Part shown: positions 22,840 to 32,015 of the stretch, one piece after another
Numbering within the stretch: position 1 is the stretch's first letter
Layout of the letters: every line of letters starts with the position of its first letter
Assembly: GCF_900184255.1 (NCBI RefSeq)
Contig: NZ_LT854640.1
Coordinates: forward strand, 352,018-416,017
Direction: 5' to 3'
Length of the DNA: 64,000 nt
DNA from: Haloimpatiens massiliensis
GTDB taxonomy: Bacteria > Bacillota > Clostridia > Clostridiales > Clostridiaceae
Translations under genes and position numbers: made by a program
The notes under the pieces: model-generated
Seen by the model: the letters and a program-made list of their open reading frames with translations, nothing else
The model's database searches: none
What the model was told of the DNA's origin: nothing

Positions 22840-25650
22840 GTGAAAAAAATTAAGCTTTTAAGTACTATTTTAACAGCTTCTATGTTGTTTACATTAACCA
22901 ATCCATTGGCAGTAAGAGCTACTACTAGCGGAGAGTTTGAAAATTCATTACCTACAATTCAAAGAAAAGCGTATAATAGTAAAAAATTCACATCAAAACC
23001 ATTAGTTATTCTAATTGATTTTCCTGACTATAAATATACAGACTTAGATAAAAGGGAAAAAAATTTTAGAATCAATAATTTTAAGGGGGCAGAAACTACT
23101 GATGAATTTTATGAAAACCTTTTCTTTGGGGATGAATATTATGAGACTTCAGATGGAAATAAGCATATTACAGTAAATAAATTTTTCAAAGAAGAATCTG
23201 GTGGAACTTATGAATTTAAGGGGAAAGTCGTAGGTTGGTATACAGCTGATAAGAAGGCTAAAGAATATGGATCAAATGATGGTAGTGGTGATCAACCAAG
23301 AGCAAGAAATCTTGTAAAAGAATCTATAGAAAAAGCGTCTAAAGACTTAGACTTATCAGAATTTGATGTTGAGGATAAATGGGATTTAGATGGAGATGGA
23401 AATTATAATGAACCAGATGGAATAATAGATAGCTTAGTTGTAATTCATCCAGGACTTGGAGAAGAGTGGGGTGGAGGATCTTTAGGGGAAGATGCTATAT
23501 GGCCATTCAGATGGGGGTTTAATGTTTTCGGGGAAGATATGGATAAGCTAAGTGTAGAAAATAAACAGACTATAGTTGCCAAAAATCCTACAGTAAAAGA
23601 TAGAAATGGAAAAGAATTTAAAATAGAAGACTTTGCAGTATTTGAACAGGATTTACCAGTAGATTTATTTAATCACGAATTTGGACATATTCTTGGACTT
23701 CCAGATTTATATGGAACTAATGAACCACCAGTAGAAAATTGGTCTATAATGGGTGGAAGTTATGCTGGAGATCCTAGAGGCTCTGAACCAGTTAGCTATG
23801 GTGCCTATTGCAGGGAATTTTTGCAAAAAGATTTTACAAAGCGAGGTAGAATAGCTAATTGGCAAAACTCTGAGGTTTTAAATTTAGAAAATATAGATGA
23901 AAAGGGCATAGATGTAGTTTTAGATCAAGCTAGTATTAAGGGGCAAAATAATGACACTATAAGAATTAATTTACCAGAATGCAATGATGAGAGAGTGGTA
24001 ACTCCACCGGAAGGTAAGTACTGCTATTTTAGTGGTAAAGGGGATAATTTAGAAAATTATATGTCTACTAAAAGTCCTATAGAATTAATGGGAAAAAATA
24101 AATCTGAATTAAGTTTTAGAACTTGGTATAATATAGACCCGGGTTTCGATTTTGCCTCAGTTCAAGTAAAGGAAGTAGGTACTAATGATTGGATTTCCGT
24201 AAGGGGAAACTTAACTACTGATACTGTAGATCAGTGGGTTAAGGATAATGAAACACCAGAAGAGATAAAAAGAAGAAATCCAGGTCATGGTATAACTGGT
24301 AGCTCAAATAAGCAATGGGTGGATGCAACTTTTGATTTAAGTAATTTTAAAGGTAGAAAAGTAGATTTAAGATTTAGATTCAGGACAGATAGTAATACTC
24401 CTGAAGATGGAATTTATATGGATGATATAAAGGTGAACGTAGATGGACAAATTAAATACAAAGACAATGCAGAAAGCGATTCAATGTTTAATTTTGATGG
24501 TTTTTCAAAATCAAATGGAGTTATGAGTTATAATCATTATTACTTACTTGAGTGGAGAAATAGTGGAGGGGATACCCTAGTGGATAAAGGTTTAAAAACT
24601 ATTAATATAGGAAGAAAAGGACTAGAATATGATCCGGGATTAGTAGTTTGGTATATAAATGAAAAATATGCAGGGTTTAGGCCAGATCAAAATACAGCAA
24701 ATCATAAAGGAGAATTGTTTGCAGGAATAGTGGATGCAGATCAAAATCCTGTAACATATAGATATGAAAAAAGCGGTAAATCTGGAGCAGATAGAATAAA
24801 TTATCAAATGCATGATGCTGCATTTAGTTTAAGAACTGGTTCAGCTTTAAAAATAGAGGGCAAAACTTCTAATGATAAGTATTATGTTGAAGATAATCAT
24901 ACTTTTATGAATCCGGTATTTAGTGATGACAATGATTACACTGCTAGCAGTTATAATAGGGAAGCAGGTTTAAAATTAAAGAAATACGGTTTAAAGGTTT
25001 TTGTAACTGATGAAAGTAAGGATAGAAGTACAGCTAAAATTCATATTGCAAGATTTAAGGATGGAAAAAATACTACAGCACAAGACAGTTCTATATTAAA
25101 AGAAGTAAAAGTAGAAAATAATAAATTATATGTTGAAGCACAAGCTAAATATGGAGATATGGCTTATATAGAGTATTTAGGAAAAAATAATAAAAAGCAA
25201 CAAGTAACTTTAAATTATGAAAATGGGAAATATGTAGGTGAGGTTAATTTCTTATCACAGGATAGTAGTTTTAAAATTAGTCATATTGTGTTTATAGATG
25301 CTGTAGGAAATGCTAAGGCTATCTATAATAATGAAGTTCATAAGATATTTGGAGCTGATTTTACTAAAATAAAAACATCCACTGATAATGAAACGGAAAA
25401 TTCAAGTAAGGAAGATGATAAAACAAAAGTTGATGATGCAAATAATAAAGATGATACGAATACTCAAGAGGATACAATTAAAAATACAAATTCAAAACCA
25501 AAGGAAAGTAATAATGCAGAAAGAGGAAAGTCATCTGAGATTTTAGCAAAAGCTCTTCCAAAAACAGGTGGAGTAACTCCAATGGAAAATTATATTTTGG
25601 GTATGATTTTAATTGCAAGTGGAATAATTGGTAGAAAAAAATTAAAATAA
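22840..25650 (+). CDS. immune inhibitor A-type M6 metalloprotease, cell-wall anchored
   Basis: This 936-residue secreted zinc protease starts with GTG behind GGGGGGCG. It has a signal peptide (about 1-27), the M6 catalytic domain with H279-E-F-G-H283 in LFNHEFGHILGLPDLYG, a Met-turn-like WSIMGGSY, a calcium-type DLDGDGNYNEPDG loop, and a beta-rich domain with FRFRTDSNTPEDGIYMDDIKV. A charged low-complexity linker (about 845-900) leads to the LPKTG sortase signal (906-910), a hydrophobic helix and RKKLK. InhA proteases degrade host antimicrobial and matrix proteins. The LPxTG anchor is less usual than free secretion for this family. Confidence 0.9.
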   Translation: MKKIKLLSTILTASMLFTLTNPLAVRATTSGEFENSLPTIQRKAYNSKKFTSKPLVILIDFPDYKYTDLDKREKNFRINNFKGAETTDEFYENLFFGDEYYETSDGNKHITVNKFFKEESGGTYEFKGKVVGWYTADKKAKEYGSNDGSGDQPRARNLVKESIEKASKDLDLSEFDVEDKWDLDGDGNYNEPDGIIDSLVVIHPGLGEEWGGGSLGEDAIWPFRWGFNVFGEDMDKLSVENKQTIVAKNPTVKDRNGKEFKIEDFAVFEQDLPVDLFNHEFGHILGLPDLYGTNEPPVENWSIMGGSYAGDPRGSEPVSYGAYCREFLQKDFTKRGRIANWQNSEVLNLENIDEKGIDVVLDQASIKGQNNDTIRINLPECNDERVVTPPEGKYCYFSGKGDNLENYMSTKSPIELMGKNKSELSFRTWYNIDPGFDFASVQVKEVGTNDWISVRGNLTTDTVDQWVKDNETPEEIKRRNPGHGITGSSNKQWVDATFDLSNFKGRKVDLRFRFRTDSNTPEDGIYMDDIKVNVDGQIKYKDNAESDSMFNFDGFSKSNGVMSYNHYYLLEWRNSGGDTLVDKGLKTINIGRKGLEYDPGLVVWYINEKYAGFRPDQNTANHKGELFAGIVDADQNPVTYRYEKSGKSGADRINYQMHDAAFSLRTGSALKIEGKTSNDKYYVEDNHTFMNPVFSDDNDYTASSYNREAGLKLKKYGLKVFVTDESKDRSTAKIHIARFKDGKNTTAQDSSILKEVKVENNKLYVEAQAKYGDMAYIEYLGKNNKKQQVTLNYENGKYVGEVNFLSQDSSFKISHIVFIDAVGNAKAIYNNEVHKIFGADFTKIKTSTDNETENSSKEDDKTKVDDANNKDDTNTQEDTIKNTNSKPKESNNAERGKSSEILAKALPKTGGVTPMENYILGMILIASGIIGRKKLK

Positions 25651-25654
25651 ATTA

Positions 25655-25855
25655 ACTGATTAAACCACAAAAATGTACAATGTGGTGGAATTATGAAATT
25701 TCTCCTCAATGACTTGCATAAGCTCAATAATAAATTTAATTTAAAAAATTCTAATCTTTTAGCCATATAAAATTATCTAACGATCACATTTAGCATCCTG
25801 CTTAAGGTTCGCTAGCCTGGCGTCCTTGTAGGTTTACGATAATTTTATCTCTCTA
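25655..25855. repeat. repeat family A, copy A2 (right third missing)
   Basis: Matches copy A1 from its left end (TGATTAAACCACAAAAATG) through the inner block CCATATAAAATTATCTAACG and the CGATAATTTTATC mirror, then diverges at about 25855. The right arm is absent. It lies between convergent genes. Confidence 0.65.
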
Positions 25856-25870
25856 AATGTAAATATAAAT

Positions 25871-25904
25871 TAAGCGGTAAATATGACAATATATTTACCG
25901 CTTA
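25871..25904. terminator. bidirectional terminator-like hairpin between convergent genes
   Basis: TAAGCGGTAAATAT (25871-25884) pairs perfectly with 25891-25904, loop GACAAT. It sits between the ends of the protease and GntR genes. Confidence 0.6.
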
Positions 25905-25933
25905 TAGTATTTAGAAATAGTTCTATATCTAAA

Positions 25934-26641
25934 TCAGTCTTTAAAGTACACTTGTTTCAGATCATCAATGCGCTCAGTTAAAAATTCATACATTATTCTT
26001 CGAGCTCTATCTGGCTCTTTTTTTTCAATGGCATCTATTAATTTGCCCATATAAGTAATAGGTTCGCAGCCAAAAATCCTATATATTATTTCATTAAAGG
26101 TAATGCAAAGCTTTTTGAAAGAATTACACACTAATGGATATATATTATTACCTGTAGCACAATATATAGCATGAAGAAATTGAAATTTTAATTGAAATAT
26201 TTCTGTATTATCGGTAGTTTCAAGAGCTTTTTTATAAATGGAGCTCATAAGTTTTAAATCATCATCCGTGCGGTTTTGAGCTACTAAATATGCGCACTCA
26301 CAATCAAAATGTATGCGGTAAGATGTTAATGAGTCAAAGGTTTTTTTGTCAAATTTTCCTCCATTGAAGTTGATGATTGACAAAAGTGTATTTAATTGCC
26401 CGTTTCTAATATAATCTCCAACAAAAACGCCTTTTCTCGGTATGATTTCAACAAATCCGTTTTGAGCAAGCTCGTAGAGACCTGAATTAATGACAGTTCG
26501 ACTCACATTTGTTTTTTTCGCCATCTCTCTTTCAGTAGGCAATCGATCGCCAATTTTCCATTCTCCGGATAATATTTTCCCTTCAATTTCTTTAATAAAA
26601 AGTTCTTTCATGGTAGGAGGTACTATTTTACGTAAAGACAT
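25934..26641 (-). CDS. GntR-family regulator, FadR subfamily
   Basis: This 235-residue protein has an N-terminal winged helix (ILSGEWKIGDRLPTEREMAKKTNVSRTVINSGLYELAQNGFVEIIPRKGVFV) and an all-helical FCD-type ligand domain (about 85-235, with R-x-H-F-D and H-A-I-Y positions where metal ligands usually lie). FadR-subfamily proteins respond to small organic acids. ATG 26641 is used, eight bases after AAAGGATG; a GTG nine bases earlier overlaps that site. It is divergent from hypB, and two matching operators lie between them. Confidence 0.85.
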   Translation of the reverse strand: MSLRKIVPPTMKELFIKEIEGKILSGEWKIGDRLPTEREMAKKTNVSRTVINSGLYELAQNGFVEIIPRKGVFVGDYIRNGQLNTLLSIINFNGGKFDKKTFDSLTSYRIHFDCECAYLVAQNRTDDDLKLMSSIYKKALETTDNTEIFQLKFQFLHAIYCATGNNIYPLVCNSFKKLCITFNEIIYRIFGCEPITYMGKLIDAIEKKEPDRARRIMYEFLTERIDDLKQVYFKD

Positions 26642-26660
26642 TTTTAACACATCCTTTGTA

Positions 26661-26673
26661 TTGGTCTAACCAA
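26661..26673. promoter_or_regulatory. FadR-type operator 1
   Basis: TTGGTCTAACCAA is a perfect dyad and fits the FadR-subfamily consensus TNGTNNNACNA. It lies about 20 bases before the regulator's own start, suggesting autoregulation. Confidence 0.65.
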
Positions 26674-26812
26674 AGAGCACAAGACTATTGTAGAGAAATC
26701 TACAAAAAAAGTCAATTGATTAGTAAATGTAATATATTATTTTTGCATATAATTTTAACTTTATGAGAAAATATTGATTTCTAATACATATAATGTTAAA
26801 ATTTAGACAAGC

Positions 26813-26825
26813 TTGGTATGACCAC
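26813..26825. promoter_or_regulatory. FadR-type operator 2
   Basis: TTGGTATGACCAC shares the TGGT-N3-ACCA core with operator 1. It sits about 90 bases before hypB and about 20 bases after TATAAT at 26789-26794, a repressing position. No good -35 box is visible. Confidence 0.6.
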
Positions 26826-26914
26826 AAAAAAACAAAATAATGGCATGTAGAATTCATAAGTCATACATAAGGAAAATAGAATAAAATAAGGGATATAAAT
26901 AGGGGGAAGATAAC

Positions 26915-27586
26915 ATGAATACTTACAAAGTTATTGAAATTAAGCAAAGTGTCTTTGATGATAATAATCATGAAGCTGATTTGCTTAGAAAAGAATTAAA
27001 AAAAGAAAGGACATTTTTGTTGAATTTAATGTCATCACCTGGGTCTGGTAAGACCAGTACTCTCACAAAAACCATTAATGCTTTGAAAGATGAAATGAAA
27101 ATAGGGGTTATGGAGGCAGATATTGATTCAGATGTTGATGCTAATACTATTTCTCAAACTGGTGCAAAGGTTGTCCAATTACATACAGGTGGAATGTGTC
27201 ACTTGGATGCAGATATGACCAGACAAGGACTATGTGCATTAGGCACTAAACAAATTGATTTTGCAATTTTAGAGAATGTAGGAAATTTAGTTTGTCCCGC
27301 AGAATTTGATACTGGTGCATCAAAAAATGCAATGATATTAAGTGTTCCAGAAGGGGATGATAAGCCATTAAAATACCCTTTGATGTTTTCTATTTGTGAT
27401 GTTCTATTAATTAATAAAATTGACACATTAGATTATTTTGATTTTGATTTAGAAGAATGTAAAAAGCGAGTAAAGAAATTGAATCCCAATATTAAAATTA
27501 TTGCAATTTCTGCAAAGACAGGTGAGGGAATAGAAGAATGGACAAATTGGTTACGTAATGAAGTTAAAATATGGAACGAACAATAG
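26915..27586 (+). CDS. hypB: hydrogenase/urease nickel-insertion GTPase HypB
   Basis: This 223-residue SIMIBI GTPase delivers nickel during metalloenzyme maturation. It has P-loop SSPGSGKTS (about 39-47), metal-binding switch MCHLDADM, ENVGNLVCPAEFDTG (G2/G3) and NKIDTLDYFDFD (NKxD). The histidine-rich N-terminus of some HypBs is absent. The ATG follows AGGGGGAAG. hypA lies 4.4 kb downstream in the same direction, with a large flavoprotein between. No hydrogenase, urease or CO dehydrogenase subunit is in the window, so the enzyme served is unknown. Confidence 0.9.
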   Translation: MNTYKVIEIKQSVFDDNNHEADLLRKELKKERTFLLNLMSSPGSGKTSTLTKTINALKDEMKIGVMEADIDSDVDANTISQTGAKVVQLHTGGMCHLDADMTRQGLCALGTKQIDFAILENVGNLVCPAEFDTGASKNAMILSVPEGDDKPLKYPLMFSICDVLLINKIDTLDYFDFDLEECKKRVKKLNPNIKIIAISAKTGEGIEEWTNWLRNEVKIWNEQ

Positions 27587-27764
27587 CTACAGGAAATTTA
27601 TTTTAGGAGGCTTATTAACAGTTAAAGAAAGATTATAAAAATTTATAAAAGTCTACTATTTTTTAATAGGCTTCAAAATTATCTAGTAGAATCACCTTAA
27701 AATATTATAAAAAATAAGTTATTGAACATAATGATATATAAATAGCAAAGTAAGGTGATAAAAC

Positions 27765-28892
27765 ATGATAAAAGCATTAAATATACGGCTATATCCAACA
27801 CAAGAGCAAATAATTTTAATGTATAAGCATACAGGCTGTATGAGATTTGTTTATAATTGGGCGTTAGCCAAGCAAATGGATAGCTATAAACTTAATAGCA
27901 AAAAACTATCAGTTACAGATTTAGGGAAACAATTAACTGTTTTGAAGAATACCGCAGGTTATGAGTGGTTATATGAAGTATCTAATGCAACACTTAAAGA
28001 GAGTATTAGAGACTTAGATAAAGCATATACTAATTTCTTTAATGGAAGAGGCTTTCCTAAATTTAAAAGCAAGAAAAAATCAGAACCTAGATTTTATAGC
28101 AGATATGACAAAATTTATTTTAAAGATAACTTTGTTAATCTTGAAAAGATAGGTAAAGTTAAATATAGGGTGGATTATGATATTAATTTAACTACTGTAA
28201 CAAAGTTTAAAAATCCTAGAGTACATTTTAATGGCAGAGTATGGGTACTTTCAATAGGTATTGAAGATAATATTAAAACTGTTAAATTAAATGATTTTAG
28301 CTTAGGAATCGATTTAGGAATATCTCAATTAGCAATAACAAATATAGATAAATTAGACACTAGGAATGTTAATAAAACAAACAAAGTTAAAAAACTAAGT
28401 AAAAAGTTAAAAAGACTTCAAAGACAATGTTCAAGAAAATATATTATGAATAAGAAGGGAGAGAGTTACCAAAAAACCAAGAACATTGCAAGACTTGAAA
28501 AGAAGATTAAAAAACTTCATAGTAAACTTAAAAATATTAGATTAAACCATATACACCAAACTACTTACAAAATGGTGAAAGTCAAACCATATAGAATAGT
28601 TATGGAGGATTTAAAAGTATCTAATATCATGAAGAATAAGCACTTATCAAGGGCAATAGCAGAGCAGGGGTTTAATATTTTTATTAATCAGATGAAATAT
28701 AAATGTGAAAAGTATGGTATTAAATTTGTTCAAGTACCTATATTTTATCCTTCAAGTAAAACATGTAGTCATTGTGGCAATATCAAGAAAGACTTAAAAC
28801 TTTCAGATAGGGTTTATAAATGCAAATGTGGATTTACTTGTGATAGAGATAAAAATGCTTCATACAACCTTGCAAACTATGGTTTAGTATAA
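27765..28892 (+). CDS. tnpB: TnpB, IS605-type RNA-guided nuclease
   Basis: This 375-residue protein is full length. It has the N-terminal helix-turn-helix/wedge region (KALNIRLYPTQEQ, then FNGRGFPKFKSKKK), RuvC residues D183 (LGIDLGIS), E281 (IVMEDLKV) and D360 (CDRDKNAS), and a zinc ribbon CSHCG...CKCG. All catalytic residues are present. No tnpA transposase is nearby, so the element cannot move on its own. It is inserted between hypB and the flavoprotein gene. A family B repeat begins eight bases after its stop, and a probable guide-RNA scaffold follows. Confidence 0.88.
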   Translation: MIKALNIRLYPTQEQIILMYKHTGCMRFVYNWALAKQMDSYKLNSKKLSVTDLGKQLTVLKNTAGYEWLYEVSNATLKESIRDLDKAYTNFFNGRGFPKFKSKKKSEPRFYSRYDKIYFKDNFVNLEKIGKVKYRVDYDINLTTVTKFKNPRVHFNGRVWVLSIGIEDNIKTVKLNDFSLGIDLGISQLAITNIDKLDTRNVNKTNKVKKLSKKLKRLQRQCSRKYIMNKKGESYQKTKNIARLEKKIKKLHSKLKNIRLNHIHQTTYKMVKVKPYRIVMEDLKVSNIMKNKHLSRAIAEQGFNIFINQMKYKCEKYGIKFVQVPIFYPSSKTCSHCGNIKKDLKLSDRVYKCKCGFTCDRDKNASYNLANYGLV

Positions 28893-28899
28893 TCACCTA

Positions 28900-29058
28900 A
28901 GGCACATTCAAATAAATAACAAGTCAGTATGCTAGTCTATTTTGCGTCATACTGCGTCAGCAGAACCCACCGATAGTTCTACTAGCGGCGGAACCTGCTT
29001 CCTTGTCTGACACAAAATATACCAGCATCTTTGACTTTTTATTTATTTTCATGTACCT
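28900..29058. repeat. repeat family B, copy B1 (159 bp)
   Basis: The ends are AGGCACAT and ATGTACCT, with about 50-bp imperfect terminal inverted repeats (AAATAAATAACAAGTCA and its complement). The middle includes TATTTTGCGTCATACTGCG and a more GC-rich block. Nearly identical copies lie at 36105 and 53740. This copy sits between the tnpB stop and its probable RNA scaffold. Confidence 0.75.
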
Positions 29059-29059
29059 A

Positions 29060-29215
29060 AAGGATTTACTAAACTGGGTAATCGTTACAACCCACTATAC
29101 TTATAAAGTATAGCAAAGCCTATGGAGTGTTACACAAACGAAAGTAGCCGCAATTTAACCTCTTTTCAGGAGGTTATAAAATGGGCAAAATCGGACATTA
29201 TGAAGTAGGAAAGAA
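29060..29215 (+). ncRNA. probable omega RNA scaffold of the tnpB element, displaced by a family B repeat
   Basis: The block TGGAGTGTTACACAAACGAA followed by AGTAGC (29123-29147) matches TGGAGTACTATACAAACTGT followed by AGTAGC downstream of the second, truncated tnpB (39220-39246). Conservation beyond the stop codon at the right end is the signature of tnpB-associated omega RNA. A hairpin AACCTC/GAGGTT follows (29157-29176). The right boundary, and thus the guide, is uncertain. Confidence 0.5.
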
Positions 29216-29280
29216 ACAAAACTATATATTTATATAATCTTTTTATAAAGTTTTATAAGGTTTTGGTAACGGTAATGAGC

Positions 29281-31971
29281 ATGGCAGTAAAACAAAAAGT
29301 TCTTCAATTTGCAAATCAAGTTAGTGGCAATAAGCCTGGATCTAGAGGTTGGTTTACAGAGAATGATGCACGTTATAGAATTCTTGAACCTGTTGTTACA
29401 GATGAAATGGCAGAAGTTTTGCTTTGTATGAGCCTTAGAAAAAAAGTTACAGCAGAAGAGGTTGCACCTTTATGCGGAAAAAGTATTAAAAGAACAAAAG
29501 AACTTTTATTAGAACTGGCAGATATAGGTGTTTGCTTTGTTAATACTATCAATGGAGAAGATAAATTTTGGTATGAAACATGGGTACCAGGTATTATGGA
29601 GATGATGGTTAATAATAGAAAAAATTCTTATAAATATCCTCAAATTGCTGAATCCTTCGATGCATATGGCATAGAAAATGGACCGAGGTCAACAGGTAGT
29701 TTTCCACCAGGAGTTGGTCTTATGCGTGTCATCCCAATAGAAACTTCTATAAATGGGGAAACAAGAAGAGCATCCTATGAGGAAATATCAAAGTACCTTA
29801 ATGAAAATGAAATTTTCTCAGTTTCCGATTGTGCTTGTCGTACTGCAAGAGAACTTATGGGTGAGGGTTGTGGTCACCTAAAAGAGGATATGTGTATTCA
29901 ACTAGGTCATGCTGCTGAATATTATATTCGTACAGGAAGAGGTAGAAAGATTACTCGTGAAGAAGCTTTTGAAATTATAGAAAGAGCAGAAGAAAATGGT
30001 TTAATGCATCAGATACCAAACTTAGATGGTTCAGGAAAAACCCATGCCATTTGTAATTGCTGTGGATGTTCATGTCTTTCATTAAGGGGAGCTTCAATGT
30101 TTACAAATGCTGATATGGTTCGTTCTAACTATGTTTCTCATGTGGATAAGGATAAATGTGTTGCTTGCGGTGAATGTGTTGCAAATTGTCCAGTAAATGC
30201 TATACAGTTGGGGCAAAAGCTTTGTTCTAGCAAACCTGTTGTTGAAGCAATAGTAAGAGAGGAAACTCCACGTAATGCAGAGTGGGGTCCTGATAAATGG
30301 AATGTAGATTATAGAATTAATAGAAAGAATGTTGTTGACACAGGTACAAGTCCATGTAAAACTGCATGTCCTGCACATATTGCTGTACAAGGATATATTA
30401 AACTAGCATCTCAAGGAAGATATACAGATGCGTTAGAACTAATTAAGAAAGAAAATCCGTTTCCAGCAGTATGTGGACGTATTTGTCCTAGAAAATGTGA
30501 ATCTGCTTGTACTAGAGGAGACATTGATGATCCAATCGCTATAGATGAAATTAAGAAATTCATTGCAGAACAGGATTTAAATATGAAAAATCGTTATGTG
30601 CCTAAAAAGAGACATGATTATGGAAAGAAGATTGCTATTGTTGGTGGTGGGCCAGCAGGACTGTCCTGTGCTTATTACTTAGCTATTGATGGATATAGAG
30701 TAACAGTATTTGAGAAACAAAAGGCTCTTGGAGGAATGCTGACATTAGGAATTCCATCTTTTAGGCTTGAAAAAGAAGTGGTTAATGCAGAAATTGACAT
30801 TTTAAGAGAATTAGGCGTTGAGTTTAAAACAGGCGTTGAAGTTGGAAAAGATGTTACTCTTAATGATTTAAGAGAACAGGGATACAAAGCTTTTTATCTT
30901 GCAATTGGTGCTCAGGCAGGGAGAAAAATTGGCGTAGAAGGAGAAGATGCTGAGGGAGTTATTTCAGGCGTTGATTTTGTACGTAATGTAAACTTGGGAG
31001 AAGATATAAATCTTAAGGGGAATGTAATTGTAATCGGTGGCGGTAATGTTGCTATTGATGTGGCAAGAAATGCTACAAGAGTAGGAGCTTTAAAAGTTGA
31101 TATGTTCTGTCTTGAAAGTCGTGATGAAATGCCAGCTCTTGAAGAAGAAATTGAGGAGGCAATGTCAGAAGATATTACCATCAATAATTCTTGGGGACCT
31201 AAGCGTATTGTTACAGAAGATGGTAAGGTTGTTGGAGTAGAGTTTAAGAAATGTGTTTCTGTATTTGATGAAAATAAAAGATTTAATCCTACTTATGATG
31301 AAAATGATGTTAAATTTGTTAAAGCAGACTATGTATTACTTTCAGTAGGTCAATCAATTGATTGGGGTAATATACTTGCAGGTAGTAAAGCAGAATTAAA
31401 TCCAAATAAAACAATAAAAGCTGATCTATTCACTTATCAAACTGGAGAACCTGATATATTTGCTGGTGGCGATTCATATACTGGTCCAAGATTTGCTATA
31501 GATGCTATTGCCGCAGGTAAACAAGGGGCAATTTCAATTCATCGTTTTGTTCAGCCAGGACAAAGTTTAGTTAATGGTCGTGATAGAAGAGAGTATCATG
31601 AATTAGATAAGAGTAGTGTTGAAATTGGAGGATATGATAACACCCAAAGACAAAGACCAGGACATATAAATGGAGTAAATGCAAAAGAGTCATTTAAAGA
31701 TGTACGTGCTACATTTACAGAAGAACAGGTGAAAAAGGAAACTAGTCGTTGCCTTGGTTGTGGTGCTGCAATTACAGATGAATTTATGTGTGTAGGATGT
31801 GGTCAATGCACAACTAAGTGTAAATTTGATGCTATTTCACTTGTTAGAAAATATGACAATGAAGGTGTGTCATTAGAAAAATTGAAACCAGTGGTTGTTA
31901 AGAATGTGATAAAACGTAAGGGAAGAATTACAGTTAGAAAGTTTCAAAAACTTTTTACAAAAAAGCATTAG
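29281..31971 (+). CDS. multidomain iron-sulfur flavoprotein, GltD-like NAD(P)-dependent oxidoreductase
   Basis: This is an 896-residue fusion. Residues 1-110 look like a winged helix. A cysteine cluster (CACRT ... CNCCGCSC, about 190-270) leads to a ferredoxin motif CVACGECVANCP (about 295). A glutamate-synthase small-subunit-like part follows: CPAHIAVQGYI and CGRICPRKCESAC (Fe-S), FAD fold GGGPAGLSCAYYLA (about 455), NAD(P) fold GGGNVAIDVARNA (about 585), and AGGDSYTGPRFAIDAIAAG. A second ferredoxin-like part is CLGCG ... CVGCGQCTTKC (about 823-845). It probably moves electrons between NAD(P)H and ferredoxin or a partner enzyme. ATG 29281 is chosen by domain start; no good ribosome site precedes it, perhaps because tnpB separated AGGAGG (27605-27610) from the gene. 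Confidence 0.8.
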   Translation: MAVKQKVLQFANQVSGNKPGSRGWFTENDARYRILEPVVTDEMAEVLLCMSLRKKVTAEEVAPLCGKSIKRTKELLLELADIGVCFVNTINGEDKFWYETWVPGIMEMMVNNRKNSYKYPQIAESFDAYGIENGPRSTGSFPPGVGLMRVIPIETSINGETRRASYEEISKYLNENEIFSVSDCACRTARELMGEGCGHLKEDMCIQLGHAAEYYIRTGRGRKITREEAFEIIERAEENGLMHQIPNLDGSGKTHAICNCCGCSCLSLRGASMFTNADMVRSNYVSHVDKDKCVACGECVANCPVNAIQLGQKLCSSKPVVEAIVREETPRNAEWGPDKWNVDYRINRKNVVDTGTSPCKTACPAHIAVQGYIKLASQGRYTDALELIKKENPFPAVCGRICPRKCESACTRGDIDDPIAIDEIKKFIAEQDLNMKNRYVPKKRHDYGKKIAIVGGGPAGLSCAYYLAIDGYRVTVFEKQKALGGMLTLGIPSFRLEKEVVNAEIDILRELGVEFKTGVEVGKDVTLNDLREQGYKAFYLAIGAQAGRKIGVEGEDAEGVISGVDFVRNVNLGEDINLKGNVIVIGGGNVAIDVARNATRVGALKVDMFCLESRDEMPALEEEIEEAMSEDITINNSWGPKRIVTEDGKVVGVEFKKCVSVFDENKRFNPTYDENDVKFVKADYVLLSVGQSIDWGNILAGSKAELNPNKTIKADLFTYQTGEPDIFAGGDSYTGPRFAIDAIAAGKQGAISIHRFVQPGQSLVNGRDRREYHELDKSSVEIGGYDNTQRQRPGHINGVNAKESFKDVRATFTEEQVKKETSRCLGCGAAITDEFMCVGCGQCTTKCKFDAISLVRKYDNEGVSLEKLKPVVVKNVIKRKGRITVRKFQKLFTKKH

Positions 31972-32015
31972 TCTAAGATTATATGCATAAGCAGAAGATG
32001 GGATAGGTGATTAAT

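Noticed and set aside
28900..29058. CRISPR-like array because of several repeats in the window
   Set aside because: Family A and B copies are single, kilobases apart and end in inverted repeats; there is no spacer pattern and no cas gene.
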